Part shown: positions 23,725 through 38,700 of the stretch, one piece after another
Layout: the number at the start of each line of letters is the position of its first letter
Position numbering within the stretch: the stretch's first letter is position 1
NCBI GenBank assembly: GCA_034687125.1
Contig: JAQGBZ010000214.1
Span: 1 to 64,000 of the forward strand
DNA length: 64,000 bases
Direction: 5' to 3'
DNA from: Neelides folsomi
Lineage: Eukaryota; Arthropoda; Collembola; Neelipleona; Neelidae
Program-made: the position numbers and the translations under genes
The notes under the pieces: model-generated
The model's database searches: none
The model's input: the letters and a program-made list of their open reading frames with translations, nothing else
What the model was told of the DNA's origin: nothing

Positions 23725-26700
23725 CTGCAAATGAAGCAAAATAAAATAAATAAAATGCATTTTTTTAAAAAAAGCATCAAGAAAAATAAAAAGTTCATAA
23801 ACTGACACAAGATTCATAATGTCTATAGACAGTTTGCGATTTTTTACAATTTTTAAGTTCATTCATAAAAAAACTAAAACAATGCGAAAAATAATTAATA
23901 TGGACAGTTGCATGGTAATTATTAACATTTTTAGGTAAGATATATTAAAATGTTCATTGTTGATTTACCAAAACAAAGTTAAACAATTAGGTAATAATAT
24001 TTTAGGGTTGTGTTTAATACAAATTGTAGTTTTGTTATATACACAAAATTAATTTTGATTTAACGGTATGTATTTATAAAATGAAATTGAAGGATAATCA
24101 AGCGCTTAAACTTCAAGCTAAATAAGTATACAACAAGTAGTTTTACATCAAATAACTCAAGCTCAATTACTTTCAAGAACCACACGATTGGATACAGAAT
24201 AATAAATTATCTTATTACATCGGGATTACGATTGTATGATCGTTTAACAATGTCCCTCAATAGGCCATTTACATATATACCTATTAGCTCGAGCATAAGC
24301 TGAGTAGAATAGTAATATAAGCCCATAAAATAAATACTCATACATTTACTTAAAAACATTCAAACATACCAATACCATATACAATATACTTAATCTTAAA
24401 GATATGCTCGAAATCGATAATCTTGAAATTAATACTATTATAAATGTTATGTTACTTATAAGTGGATTTCATGTTCGCACAGGAGTATTATTTATAATGA
24501 TTATTACTACAAATATTACCAAATAGATATATTGAAGCAAACAAAAGCGGAGAACTCTGACTTGGACCATGGGACATGTATAGTTGTAGAGGGTTTTCTC
24601 TTTTTGTACGAAAAGAGGGACTAGTGGGCAATAAATCAGGAGGAGAGGAAAATCCTCTCATTTGTTATACTTATTAAAAAGGGAAAGAAGGAATAAGAAA
24701 ACAACAAAGAGGACAAATGTATAAATTATCTTCATTTCCCTCCGAAACCCCATTACTCCCTTTACACCAGGAACATAAATTAAAGAGGAAGCTCAAAATG
24801 GCACAAGAGGAGAATTGGACTGGAATAAAAGAGGATCAAATCAAATCATTTTCATATTATATATAATATAGCCAAAAAGTATTAAAAATGGTTTCTTTGC
24901 ATGTTTAAGTTGGAAATTCAAGATTTATGGCTTTTTATAAAAATGAAATATTGGAATGTTAATGCAACAGGGTCAGGGTTAAATCAATAGAAGCAGAGCC
25001 AAAATATTATATTATCTAGTTTAGCATAACCATAATTAAAGAATAAGAAAAACTATCTGTAAATACGTTTTCCATTTAATAGCTAATTTATAATTTTGCA
25101 ATACCTACATAAATAGCAAAACACGAAAATTAATCAATTATTCTTGAAATTGCTTTTTGTCTTAAGAATGAAAAATGAATGTAAGTTGATAAGTTGGCTA
25201 AATATTATCTGTTGCTATCTGGCTTAACCATTGTTAATAACGAACATTAAGTCTTATAGTGTTATAGTAGTGTAATGAAGACAATTTGTGACAGGACAAA
25301 ACAAATAAGAAAGAAAGAAGAAAAAACAAAAAGCGACGAGTTTCCACTCACCCAAAGAACAAGGCGGCGACCAAGTTCCCGAAATTCCAAGTCAGCACAG
25401 GAAGGAGAACACACGAGGCAAGAAGAGCCGCGAGACTCATCGAATCAACGAAGAAAAGAAAGGTGCAATTTTGGAGGAAAAATAATTAATTCCTGCTATT
25501 AAATAAATTAGGACATTCCGATCCCTCCAATCCTACATGGTTATTTTAGCAAATATGAATAAGAAGTGAATTGAATTAAAAGGATGATACAAAAAGCTAT
25601 CCCCTTTATCCCTGCGCTACACAAACACATAAAATGACATCCTGAAAGAAGCACATTACTATAAAACATAATTTTTCTTCAATTATTATAATTCTACTAT
25701 TTTTTGATTAAATATCTCATTAATTTCCTCAATATTTTAAATATAAATACTGTAGTAGTATGTATAAAAAACGTAAAATAATTAAACAAAAAATAAGGAA
25801 CCAAATAAACTCACATTTTTTTCATCGATTTTTCTACATTTTATTTTTTTCAACAACAGACTTTTTTATGCACGATCATCGAAACACTCGTTTATATAGG
25901 AGAGTAAATATAGTTTAGCATTATAATTTTAATGACAAGATATGTTATAGTTATATAATATATTACTTCATTAAAGTAGCATATTTAAATGTATCAAATA
26001 GGTAATTTAATAATTTAGTTCATAACATTTACGAACCTTTGTTTTACCCTAAGGTAGTTTCATCTTTCCAATAAAAATTAACTTTGCTTATAATGTTGTT
26101 TATATCATGATGAAACAATTCAAATAGATTTGAAATATGTTTTTAGTAAAATTAAATATTTGCAAATACATTCACATTTTCATATATTTTAAAAAAAGTT
26201 TTTGATTTCACATTTGAATAGTTAAAATTGAACGAGTTTCAAAAATCGCATATATTCACTCATTGTCAATACTTAATTTATAATATTATAGGAAACCCTC
26301 CTTTATCCTTTTAAAAATCATGATTGAAAAAATCGAGTTGTAAATATATCAGTATCACTAAATATAATTATTTACATAATAAAACATTAAAATGAAATTC
26401 TATTATAAATGTAACATTTTGCATATTTTGACCCTTGTCTCATTAATGTCACACAGTCTAAATATGTAAGTACTAAACTTTCGATTAACGTCGTTGACCA
26501 TTTCACTCTCAATTTAAATAATGTTGAAATGTAAGAAAGGATTTCAAAGTTTGTAATAACAACACACCACAAAATTATCCTCTCAAACCATCATACAAAT
26601 ACAAAATGGACATTTATGACATTTCTTTTTATCTTTTTAAAAACTTGTTTTTATATTTAATAGTTAGTTAATTACACTATAGACAACTTCACTTGTTTTC

Positions 26701-29700
26701 AAAACGGAAAAAGTACATTTATTTCCTTATTGAGTATTCATTGCCTTTAACTTAACCTATTGTATTTTTTAATATTGGAGGAAAAATGGAATTAATTAAT
26801 ATTTAACAGGATAGATCTCCAGAAAAGTTTCAAAAGATGATTCTAGGTTGATTATACATTATTTTAGGAACTATTAAAAATGAAAATCACGATACAAATA
26901 AAAAAATGGCAAAACTTATTTGAAAGGTTTTTTGTCTATCAATTAAAAAGAATTAAATGTCCCCACTTCGAATAAAATCATGTTCTATTAGATTCATTGT
27001 TGTGAACAAAAAATATTGATAAATATTTCAAATAGACCATAGGCAATTTGTTCCATGATTTGTTCAAGGTTACAATAATAATAAGATATCGATTAGCACC
27101 AACGTGTACAATGAGGTGAATAAAAACGTTAAAAAACAATATTGCTCATTAATAAAATTTCACTTAAATGATATGAGCAAGATCCGTTAAAATCATCTGG
27201 CAAGGAAGGAATTTAAATTCATCGAAAAATGTTTCCGGGGAGGGTAAATAAAATAGGAGATGATCACATTTAAAAATAAAAGTCTGTTCTCATATTAGGT
27301 ATTATTATAAATATTAAAAATCCATCCATAATGGCACATTTATATAAAAAAGTTTAGACTTAAACTGGCAAGAAGATAAAGACAATACGACACACTTGAG
27401 ACAAACAAACATTTAGTACAAATCTTATTGTATATAACGAGATTTAAAATGCAATCCTCGATTATTAATCGGTTCAGTTCAATAAGCACAAAAGTCCCTT
27501 CAGGAAACAAAACCTTAGCCCTTCTTGATCAACATAAAAAGAGATAAAAACATGATGTATAAATTTATCCTTACTTAACCAACTTATAATACAACTATAA
27601 TTCCTCTTCGTAATTATCAGCGTATATATTAATTAATGTGTATGATGATCACAACGAGAAAATTTTCCACTCCACTTTCTCCATAAATATCAACTCAAGT
27701 GAATGATCATTAAAACCTATTCTTCGTTTAGCAATTAATAATTAATCATAATCAAGAGTCTCGTAAATATGTTCACATATTACTTATATTTGATTGATTT
27801 TAAATGTATCACGTCGTAATAGTAGGAAATTTCTCTTTCAAAATAACTTGCTTTATGTACGAATCACCTTAATTAAACTTCATCTCTCTCTCCTTTCGTT
27901 GGACTCATAATTAATTAATTAGTAATCGGAGAAGATGCCTTTTGACGTATTGAAAAGTCTCCTCTGGGAGGTTTCGAGTTTCTTTAGCCCACTTCAGCTG
28001 CTCTGTGTAAACTCTGAGCCGAGGAGGTCTTTTGTATCCTCGACTGTCGAGGTTCGGTCTTGGCACACCTCGACCTTCCTCTCACGTGCGAAGAGTTAGA
28101 AACCTCACTTGTTGAATTGATCGTGAGGTGGAAAGATAAAAGTAGGAAAAGGCACCAACCTAAACACTTCCCAGACGCCTTGATGGCACAGTTCGGTGAG
28201 CCCCCGAGGCCGCCGATGGAGTCAGACACGTCGGCCGCCTCTTGGGCGTTCGCTGCCAACGGTGGACTGTGGACGTGGCTCGGCTGGATCACAATCGAGT
28301 TTTCGCTCCCGTCGAACTCGATATTGGGAGGAAGTTCACCCGGATTGGCAGCCGTCCCTGCAGCAGCCGTTTTCTTCTTGCCATCATCGCCCTTCACTTC
28401 ACTCCCGTTCAAATCTTCTTTGATACCGTGAGCGATGAGAGTCCAAGTCTGCAAACGACCTAAGTATTACATAACCAAAATTATTTACTTATTCTTTGTT
28501 GAATATAATCAGAAATCATTATTACATGCAGTGCTTCAAATATTAAAAGTCATCCGCAAATAATAAACTTAAAACGTTACATTATTTTTAAAAAAATACA
28601 CCATATCATATAAAATGATTTTATTAAACAATCTAAAAAATTTTAGGCAATAATCATACATACAGATATAATAACAAAATGCAATTGATCCAAAACGAGA
28701 AAGAAGCTAGTCGAGTTAATTCCAACTCTCGAGTGCGTCAATGGATGGAAACATTTCCTTGGCATGCCACATGCTCATAATAATAATAATAAGCGGAATC
28801 GGTGTTGGGTGCACAATAAAGGGAAATAGAATGGAGAAAGATAAATCGTGCAGGAGGTTGTTGAATAATAATGCTCGCATTCAACTTCGGGGAGTTTGGG
28901 GAGCGGATGTAAAATTGAAATCCATTCAGCTGAGTCAATTTCATATAAGATTGAGGCCGAACCTTCGGAACCATTCCCCACTTCAAGGAGAGGGTTGAGA
29001 GGGGTGGGGGAAGGGATTTGGGATGCCGCCGCCGTTGAGGCTCCCGCATCCCCCCCACTCGAGCTAACAGGTTGAACCGTCGTGGTGGTGGTTGGATCTG
29101 AAGAAGAATTCCCTCCGCTTTCCCCAGACAAAATTCCATTCCCTTCCTCTCTTCTCCCCTGAGGCACCTTCACACCTGGAGGAATTTCAAGAGACGAATT
29201 CCCCCCTTTGAAAACTTCTCCTCCTCCCGAACTCCCAACAATTGTCAATGGAGGAACTGAAGACGTATTGGTTTGGTGGACGGAAGGTCCTGGGGCGGGG
29301 GTTATGTCCACCGGCGGGCTTCCGACCTGTTTCTGCTTTTTAGAAACGATTTTGTACAACTTCGTCCGCTCTTTGTTCACCCTTGGTCGGAGGGGTTTCT
29401 TTCCATTTATACTCGGCGGGGACGGAGAGGTTTCAGTTTCCTTCACATCCCCACTGGTAGTAGTGTTATTTCTCAAGAGGCCGGAAATGTGTGCGGGATA
29501 GGATTTATCCCGGGTAGAACCCTCATTTCCCTTTCGTAGGGTCGAATTGGAAGACCGAGAGGGGATTTTGTAATAAGGAGTCAAAAGCCCATTTTCATTT
29601 CCTTCTTCCTCCGTTCCATAAACAATTAGAGACCATCGTTTGAGCACTGTGCGCCCTTCATTCCGAGAAAGAACCGTGAAATTAGCATAGATCTACAAAT

Positions 29701-32700
29701 TAAATTCCCCCGTTCTCCGTCCCCTAATCACACCGTATTTACGAAATTCCAGAAAACCCGAAAACCCCTTCTTCTAATTACCATCTAATTTAAGCAGAGA
29801 AAGTACAAGGCCTTACCGTTTTTGTGGTCTGTGCTCACATGAAACAGGAGCGGAAAAGCAGGAAAGAGAAAGAAACCCAATTATTCATTAATTATACAAC
29901 TAAACTACAGCTACTTACTTTCATCCTCCCCTATATATTCTCCCTTTCATTTCCAAATTCCAAATTGAATTGAAAAGGTAACAAAATTCCAAGAGAAATT
30001 CAACCAAACTTTCCCGCCCCCACATATCATACAAGGAACCTCAGACAAAATTGACAATCAAAGCAAAATTCCTTTGAACCCGGAAATCTCGTTATTTTGT
30101 AAAACTAAAGGAAAATACAATTTCCAAAATGTATTTGATTATACGCATGCTCGTGGGTTTTGCAATAAGTCTTTGATTTCACGAAAATTATCAATTGGAT
30201 CAAAACAAGTTATTTAATTAAATTGGAATCCAGTAAAGTAAGTAAGTCCTTTTGTTTGTAGGATCAAATTACCTTCCACATTTAATTGGAATTCGTAGTA
30301 TTACAATATTACAATCATTTTTTACAGAATAATAAAATATATTGGAAAAAAGATATCTCACCTGCGTACCGCCCCTCATTGTGGATTTCTAATGTCCATT
30401 TCCCCGACGGACTTTCTCCCCAATTGTGGACGGTCATGAAAGGCCAGTCGGTGAAACCTGATCGGTTGAGATCGTGTCGACGATGGGCGAGAAGGCAGGA
30501 ACGAGTTCCGGACGGAGACACAAGGAAGATTTGCAAATCCCCTCTCCGCCCAGATGTGAGTGTCACTTTGGCCTAATGAGAAACGGTGAAGTGAAGGCGA
30601 GAGTTGGAAGGACCGGATGAAAGGAACGCTAATTGAAACTAATCATCTCTATCCCTTCCATGTTTCCCATATTATATCCCTCGTTAAACCCATCATAAAT
30701 CATTTTCTAAGTTATAATATACAACCCTCAAAATAAATAAATCTTTACAATGGAGAAGTCAATCAAACATGGAAAGTTCAAAAAACTCTTGTTCAAATAA
30801 CAAATGTCTAAAAGTAAATACGAACCTGGACGTGTTCAAGGAAGTTGACTCCAGTGCAGTTCGTCACTTTGAGGTCGAGTGTGACTTTGGATTTAGCAGG
30901 AATATTCCTATATAGGAAATAAAAAAAGTTATTTCTCCATTAGAACTCGTAACTTTCAAAATAGCCTCCCGAAATACTTTTCCCATCCCTACACGAAGAA
31001 TATTAATGCTCGGGGTTAGGATTGAGATGTAAGGGGTTGAATCGGCAAGTAGGCTGATTTTATAATGTATAAAATTCAAAATTCTTTTCATCCTTGTCCA
31101 AAATCTCATGCTATGTATGTATTTAGTATATTAGATACATGTATAGGAATCATGTATTACTTCTCTGTGTAGGGAGCTCGAACTTCACACTTGTTCTGTT
31201 CAGGGACAGTCTTCCATTTCTTTGCCAATTTCACCATCGCTCCCGCATCCATGAGGCCGTAACCGAAGGAATGGCTCACTATAAAATGTAAAAGACCTTT
31301 ATGTCCACAACATCATAGGCAAACCGAGGACGAGAAGTCGTATTTAAATCATTCATGAGAGGAAGTCCAGTTTAATTATAATTCAAGTCCCGCGACGCCG
31401 TCATTCACTTTTCATTTCCTTCGTCTCCCCTCTCTGGGGTCAACCGAGTTGAGCACGTGTGTGATCCACAATGAAGATGCAATATTGAAAGGTTCATTTT
31501 GCCAACTCCATGGATGCAAAAGGATCTGTGAGTGTGTGAATAAAAAAAGGGAAATACCATTTCGACCGACGCCGTTTGTGGCCCAATCGGGAGCAATCAA
31601 ATTGGTTGGCCGGGCCGTTCGCACGACAATATGCTGCATATCTCGCCATGTGAGATTCGTGTTGGCTTGCAGGGCCAGGGCACAAATCCCAGCAGCGAGG
31701 GGCGCCGAGGCTGACGTCCCTGTGTGACTCGATGTGCACGAATGGTGGAGGTCAATCGTGACAATCTAATAAACGAAACACGTCGGTATGAGCACCAAAA
31801 TCCCTCCAAATGTCATGAAGAGGAAGTGAGGGGAAGAATCCGCAAAATACCCAACAATTCTCTTTTTTATCCTCCACAAGGGGAACCCTAATTTCACTCA
31901 ATCTCGCTCTACTATAAAACAAGGAAAACCTGGTAGGAAGCATTAAGAGATTATGACCATGTTGGAGCCCCCATCACTCATCACTTCATTGAGGGAGTAG
32001 AGGGAAAGCATTTGAGATATTTAACCCTTCAGAATCGTCTCCTTTGAGCCTCGTGGCGTGGAAGTTTTGGAGGAGAGAGAATTCATCTAAATATTGATTC
32101 CTGGCACTCGCCCAATTCCCTCAGCAGGATAATAAAACATTGTTAATTGGGGACATTCCACGATAAAAATCGTCGGAGAGAAACATAAACAGCATAAATA
32201 AGGATCCATTATCATTACTGACTTGGAAAAAGACCATAAAATTTCTAGAGGCAAATACACACGATTTGAACCTCATTCCCCGATCCCTCCCAAATTCCCA
32301 TGTAACGACATTGGCATGAATTTGCAAATAGAGCCTGCAATTAAAATGTCTAAAATTTTTAATTAAAACGTCGCTTTTCCGCACATTTAAACAACTTACG
32401 AAAAGTTGAGGTCCTCTTAATTAATTTTTTCCCGTCATAAATGAAGGATTGACCGTTATGGTGTTATGAGCCATTACATAATTCCATACTATAAATGCAA
32501 ATTTAACCATTTGCAATTTTTAATTGTACTAAAAACAATAAATTATGAATATAATGTATCTTTATTTTTATTATTTGACCTACATATATTTTTTGAACTT
32601 GTTTGTTAAAAATAAAGAGTGCAATCAAAATCATATATGTAAACTTACGGTACTAAATATACAAGTATACATAATATTATCTATTCATAACAAAGATATT

Positions 32701-35700
32701 TAGCTATTTTCTAAACTTCCAAATCTTCCCAAATTGGCATAAAACTCAATTGGGCGGAAGAGTTGGCTTTATATAAATTCTCATGGCATAATAGTTATTT
32801 TAACTCTTCTCATATCTTACAGGCAAAATCTTTGGCTTTCACCCCCAATAGATAAATATTAAGTACTGTGCTTAACTATCAATTCCCAGAAAACTTTCTC
32901 CACGCATTCTTCCTCATTATTCCGTAAGATAAAGCAATTAATGCTTCAGTTAATTGTCCTTATCTTATTTATTACATCAACAGACGGCGGTTCTCCAGGT
33001 CTTCACTTCCTCTCCATTTCCCGGAAGAAAAGGGTGGAAATTGGGTTGGCAATTAAAGGAAATTAAATCCTGATTGTTCGTACCTGTCTCTCCCCAGTTC
33101 CTCCTGATGAGTAGGTAGTGGCGAGGGTGGAGCTGCAAGCTTCTGAATACCACGGCACGAGACCGTTCTCAGTTGCGCTGCTGATCGAAAGCGTCCAAAT
33201 AGAGTTTGTGTAGCCATCACAGTTGCAATTGTCGTGGTCGCGCCCTCCATTTCCGGAAGCCCATACAAAAATGGAGCCTTTCCCTCCACGACCCTAAAAA
33301 TTACAAATCGATTATTTACATTTTCTCTAAAAACATCATGAATGTAATAGTTAAAAAAGATCTAAGCAATGGATTCAAAAGAAGAACCAATCTTGACATT
33401 CCTTTCAAATTCAATCATCCGATTATTTCTTTTACAAAATTATTATGGATCATATTCATAATGTAGTATAAAAACTCATATCAAACTTGCCCTATTTCCT
33501 TTCTCAGAAACTCAGAATAAATATGAAGCAATATCAAATGTTATTATTTTTAAATATTAGGTATACATACTAGTATAACTAGGATCTTATATTAAAAAAT
33601 TACATATTACTTACAAAGTCCTGACTCTTTCAATTTAAAAAATCTCTTTCAATAAAAAATTCCAATTTAAAAAAGATCCGAAAAGGGAAAAGCAAACTCG
33701 TTTTTCAAACTTTCATGAACATTATGTATAATATTATTATTGGAAAACATTTTCAATGCTCGGTTCTCCTAGATCACTTCAGTATCGAATATGGAGGAAA
33801 TAAATTAGAGCGATGAGATGAGCTCAAGTCAAAAAAGGAATAGCGAGAATTGTGTGCGAATCCTTATTTTACGCCTTCTATCTAATAAAGGAGACAGTTG
33901 GAGATGAGATTGAGCTATTCAAATAAAGCGGAACTTCTCTCTCTTTTTTCCCAAGCTAAGGCTCAAGGAAAACCCGTAAAAACCAAGGAGCTCCTCCTAT
34001 CAAATATAGAATCGAAGGGATCTTAAATTAAATCAAAAATTCTTGAGGACGACGAAGGCAAATGTAATGGATGAGCAAGTTGGGTTTTCTCCCTTATATT
34101 GGAACCCTCAATTGGAAGCCGTAGTCCAAATTCCCATTTGGAGTGAGCCGAGAGTTGGAATTAGAATTTCTACACTCATCCCTCCGGATGACTCCCAACG
34201 ACCCTTTCCCAAAATGAGTCTGGGGAGCCGAATGAGGAGAATTCGTTCAGGACCTTCTCGACCCATTCGCCTCCCCTACAAAAATCGGGCTCAATCGGAG
34301 AAAAGGAATGAAATTAAAAGGGGAAAAGAAATGATGAGTCGAAGAAGACGATAATTGAACCGAGTGTCAGATGTCAGAAAGAGACTTTCCTATAACCCAT
34401 CTCTCACAATTTACAATGAGAAAAGTAATCTCATCATTTTACTATATATTATATCCTCTCCATTTTAAAGCTTCTTTCCAATCTCATTTAATCTCTAATT
34501 TAAACCAACGAAGCCCATCTGAGATGATCCGCAAAATAAATTAAAAATATTCCTTTTCATCAAATAAGTAAGCTCTTATTTCAAAAACTCATCTCCCCTC
34601 GCATCAATTCTTGTCCATGTTGGTTACGCGTATTACGATAGTTAAACCCAACCACCCAACTACCCAATGCCATGCATGGAGAAATTTCATTCAAAAGTCC
34701 GACTCCTAATAAACGTTTTCATGTTTATTTAATGTTCAAAATTTAAATTACGATTTTGTGATCCAAAGCTCTACATAAAATACTCATAATGTAGGTTGAG
34801 TGGAGGAATTTTAGCAAATGTGATTTAAATTAATTTGAATCCTCCACATGTTCAGAACTTTAAAACGGCATTGTTTGCATAATAAATTCTTAATTAAAGT
34901 TGGAAATGAAAAAAAACATTCATGAAGGAAGAGGGTATGTAAGGTTAAGCCGAGTTCATGAGTTCCTTTTTCCTGCATAAATACTAATTTAATTATTTAC
35001 AAACTTGTAGAGAAATGAAATGAGTATTCAAAGAAATGAGAACCTTTGTCATATTAATTGAAATGGAGGCACATAATGGAATATAAATAATAAAGAAGGG
35101 AATGAGGGAATTGAACAAAAGCAAGCCGCCTTCACCGTTCCAAATCCCCACATCCGAATACAAAATGAGTTTTGAATATTGAGAAATAAATACAATCTGT
35201 TATGAAATGGATTTCATTCAACCCCGACTTTCCTTTCCCCTTTTTCCTCTGTCATTGGAAATTCCTCATGTGATGAAACGGTTGATTGTGGATTTATGAG
35301 GAGTTTGTTGAGAACTCTCCGCTCACCTTCAGTTCAGCCCTTCGTCATTTCAAAGTTAAGCAATTCAATTTCTATTCAAACTCCTGTTCATTCATTCATT
35401 TGGGAATGAAACGGTTGAGAAAGAACATAAAGTTCCAATTCCCTCCTCACCACCCATGCAAATACCGACTCAGATCCGACCATAAATCCGGGAAACAGAG
35501 GGCCCAAAAGAACAAATTTCCGAATGAAAGAGAGGAAGAAAGAAGTTTTAATAGTAGACCCTCCACCGATGCATCCACAAGTTTACGAGGAGAGTAAATT
35601 GAAAAAGAAAACTTTCAAGTTCACTCACTCGTTAGAGAACTCAGCTTAAGACCACACTGACTCACACACTCTCTTTGGTTCAGAACTAAATAGAAGGGGT

Positions 35701-38700
35701 CTGAATGGGTTGGGAGCGATGGTGGTTAAAAGGGCCCAAGCTCCATCCGCCTACTCATCCGAGAGATGAATCTGGCTAATGCACTCCCCCTCATCCTCCC
35801 ATTATCCCTTCCAAGAGGCGAGGGAAAGCAGGGAGCTTCCGACTAATGGACAACTTCGCCCATCCACGAGAGATCATCCGCGCTATTTAAAAGAAATGAA
35901 TGAGTGGGAAGAAGGGAGGAAAAAATTCGAAAACTCCACAAGGAGATTAAACTAAGAGCCTCCCCAAGTCCCGACCAACAATTCACTTTCGCCCTCAACG
36001 TCCAATTCATCCAACTTGAACATATTTTTTCTTCATTTTAACCAAATGAAATTTCCCCCCAAGTTTAGTTTTAATTAAAAACTAAAAACAAAGTAAAGAA
36101 AAACTACAAGTAAAAACAAATAAAAATACCAAAATGCTTACAATTTAAGCTACATTTAATAACTCAAACTTCCTGGTTGATTGATAAGAAAAAGTAGTAC
36201 AAAAGTTTACAATTTTTTTCATAAAGGGAAATAATGAAACAAGTTATGTAGTAGTATATAGGAAATTGATAAATGGGCCTCCCTTTCTTCTCAAATAACT
36301 AACAATGATGGGTCTACTTTTACTTAATCATCAACTGACTCGTCAGAAAATTGAATGAGTTCTTAGCTGTGCAAGGGAATGACTCATTCCCTTCAATACT
36401 CCTTCTCAAATGGGCCGAAGGGATTCAAAAGAGAATAATTATTGTTCACCCATGTGGAAAGGCAGATTGTGCCTTTGGTCTCCTCCACCCACAATAGAAT
36501 TATCGTACCCGAGCAAATTGAATCCAAAAAGTCTCATCTCCCTATACTATTACATTTATTATGATGCTTCTTTCCTTTCCCAGACTTTTCCCATTGCCGT
36601 TCAACAACCCAACTGAAACCAGAATTAGATTCGGTTTATTCTTCCTAATCAATTATTTATTTACAACCTTCATTTTATTAACTCCTCAAATACATTACCG
36701 CACCGGATTATAAAAGAAGTGCAATAAAAGCGAATTCTCACATGTAACGGAAAGTTTACGGCTGTCACGTTCGATATTGTTAGCATTAGCTCCCAGTCCC
36801 TGCCATGCTTCATTCTCAATTTCATTTAGCTCCCGATTTTGAATTAATGGTTTGCTCACATACGAGTTCTATCCATTTCCATTTGAAAGTAAATTTATTT
36901 GTAATGAAAATAATTACGGCCCTTTAATGCCCATCCTTTGACACGCCAAGTCGGAAGAGTGAGGAATGATTTCTCAATTAAAGGCAGAGGGTAGGCGAGT
37001 GCGACATTAACATTTGAGTAGTCTGGTGGTTGTAGTTAAGAATTCTCTCCTCGCTCCTTCCTGCCTTACTTGAAGAGTTGCCGAGAATTCGCCAGGGTCG
37101 GAGCATTTAAAATCTGTTTTAAACTATTTATGATCCCTCTTTCCCTATTTATTACGAACGAGAGTAGATTCTCTAATGAGATGTTCGTCTTTTAATTAAA
37201 CTCCTCTCTATTATTAATGCCGGAAAAATTCGACCATTAAGATGATCTATTGGAGACATTAAAGGTGCAATTAAATTTAAAAATCCCATTAGGGGCTCTG
37301 GAGGGTTTAACTACCTACGCCCCGCCTCTTCGGAAACCGGAAAAGTCATATGGATCCAAACATCCACCCGCCATACCCGGGTTACGCAAAGAGAAAGGCG
37401 GTGGCGAGGAGGAGCAGACAATGCATTTAATTTGGTATTCAAATTAGAAAGGTTGAAAGAGATGGGAAACCATTTTTCAATAAGAAGGATGAATAAGAAC
37501 AACACTTCTCCCAAAAAACGAACCGAGGAAAACAACAAAGACCACAATTTACAGCTTAGAAACTAAAGAACACTTTATTCTCTCACTCTCTCAATAATTC
37601 ATTCCTTTGAACGAGCAATTGCATTTATGCCCTGCATACAAAATATTTCATATTATGTTTCCTCATAAACAATAACAGAAGATTCAATACCTCCTTACTT
37701 TAAACAATCCTACTCTTATTTATGCATTTCTTCCTTCGGCTAGTAAATGTACGAGTGTAAAACCACATTTATTATCTATCCTAACCTTTGTGCCTATTTT
37801 CGCACCAAGTTAAAAATTGACAGAATCATAACTTAACGTAGTATCATTGTTATTTAGGAGACATCCTCCCATAATGTTCCAATTCCCACTGGACACCTCA
37901 AGTCATTCATATAATTCATAATGAGGAAAGGTTAAAATACTTGGTAATTGTACAAGTAAAGTGAAGATATTTCGTGAGGGTCCTACTTAAGTCGTAAATA
38001 AGATTAGGGGCAAACGATTCCCTTGTGGACTAAACTGTAGAAATAAATAATGAGGATCGTCGTTCTCCTCTCATACTTATTAGTTTGAACAAAAAGGGTG
38101 CATAAATTCATTTATGACTTACTTTTGTAACGCCTTCCATGAAAGCCCTCGTGGCCAATTCCCCCGGACCGTCGACAGTCTTCCCATCATCGTCAGGACC
38201 CCACGAGGCACTGTAGATGTCAATGTGTTGTGGGTTATGAGAGAGCGACCGAGCCTCGACGGCATCTGTTACGTCTCCGTCCAGCATCCGTACTCCTGGA
38301 AAATACATAAATACATCGCCGGGTTTACAAAAACTAGTCGATAAAAGTATCCAAAAGGAATGACACCTTCATTTTTTCCCAACCATTTCCCTTTCACAAA
38401 TCTTTTTCATCCATCCGATATACGAGTATCGTATCTAAATTTATCAATCACCTCCTCAATTCTTATTTCCTACCATAAGCCCTAAAAATAAAACCTCTCA
38501 AAACACACCGCTCAAATTGTCCCATAACTTGGTATAAACTTCAGCTTTCATTTATAATCACTTCATTTCCATTTAGATTAAATAAATAAATAAATACATT
38601 TCGCTATACGTTCAATAATACTCATCATATTAAATTTAGCATTATATTGTAGATACTTTGTACTCTCATAAGTAAAGGATTAACGATTTAAGCATATAGT

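Noticed and set aside
28060-28463. Three plus-strand open frames opposite furin exon B
   Set aside because: They mirror the GC-rich coding exon on the other strand and lack domains or splice sites.
28738-29139. Minus-strand frame overlapping furin exon A
   Set aside because: It is a second frame of the same exon; the frame that begins with the P-domain strand and keeps splice phase is the coding one.
34043-34354. 103-aa plus-strand frame in a furin intron
   Set aside because: No recognisable content, biased Arg/Ser end, no splice context; likely chance in a less AT-rich intron.
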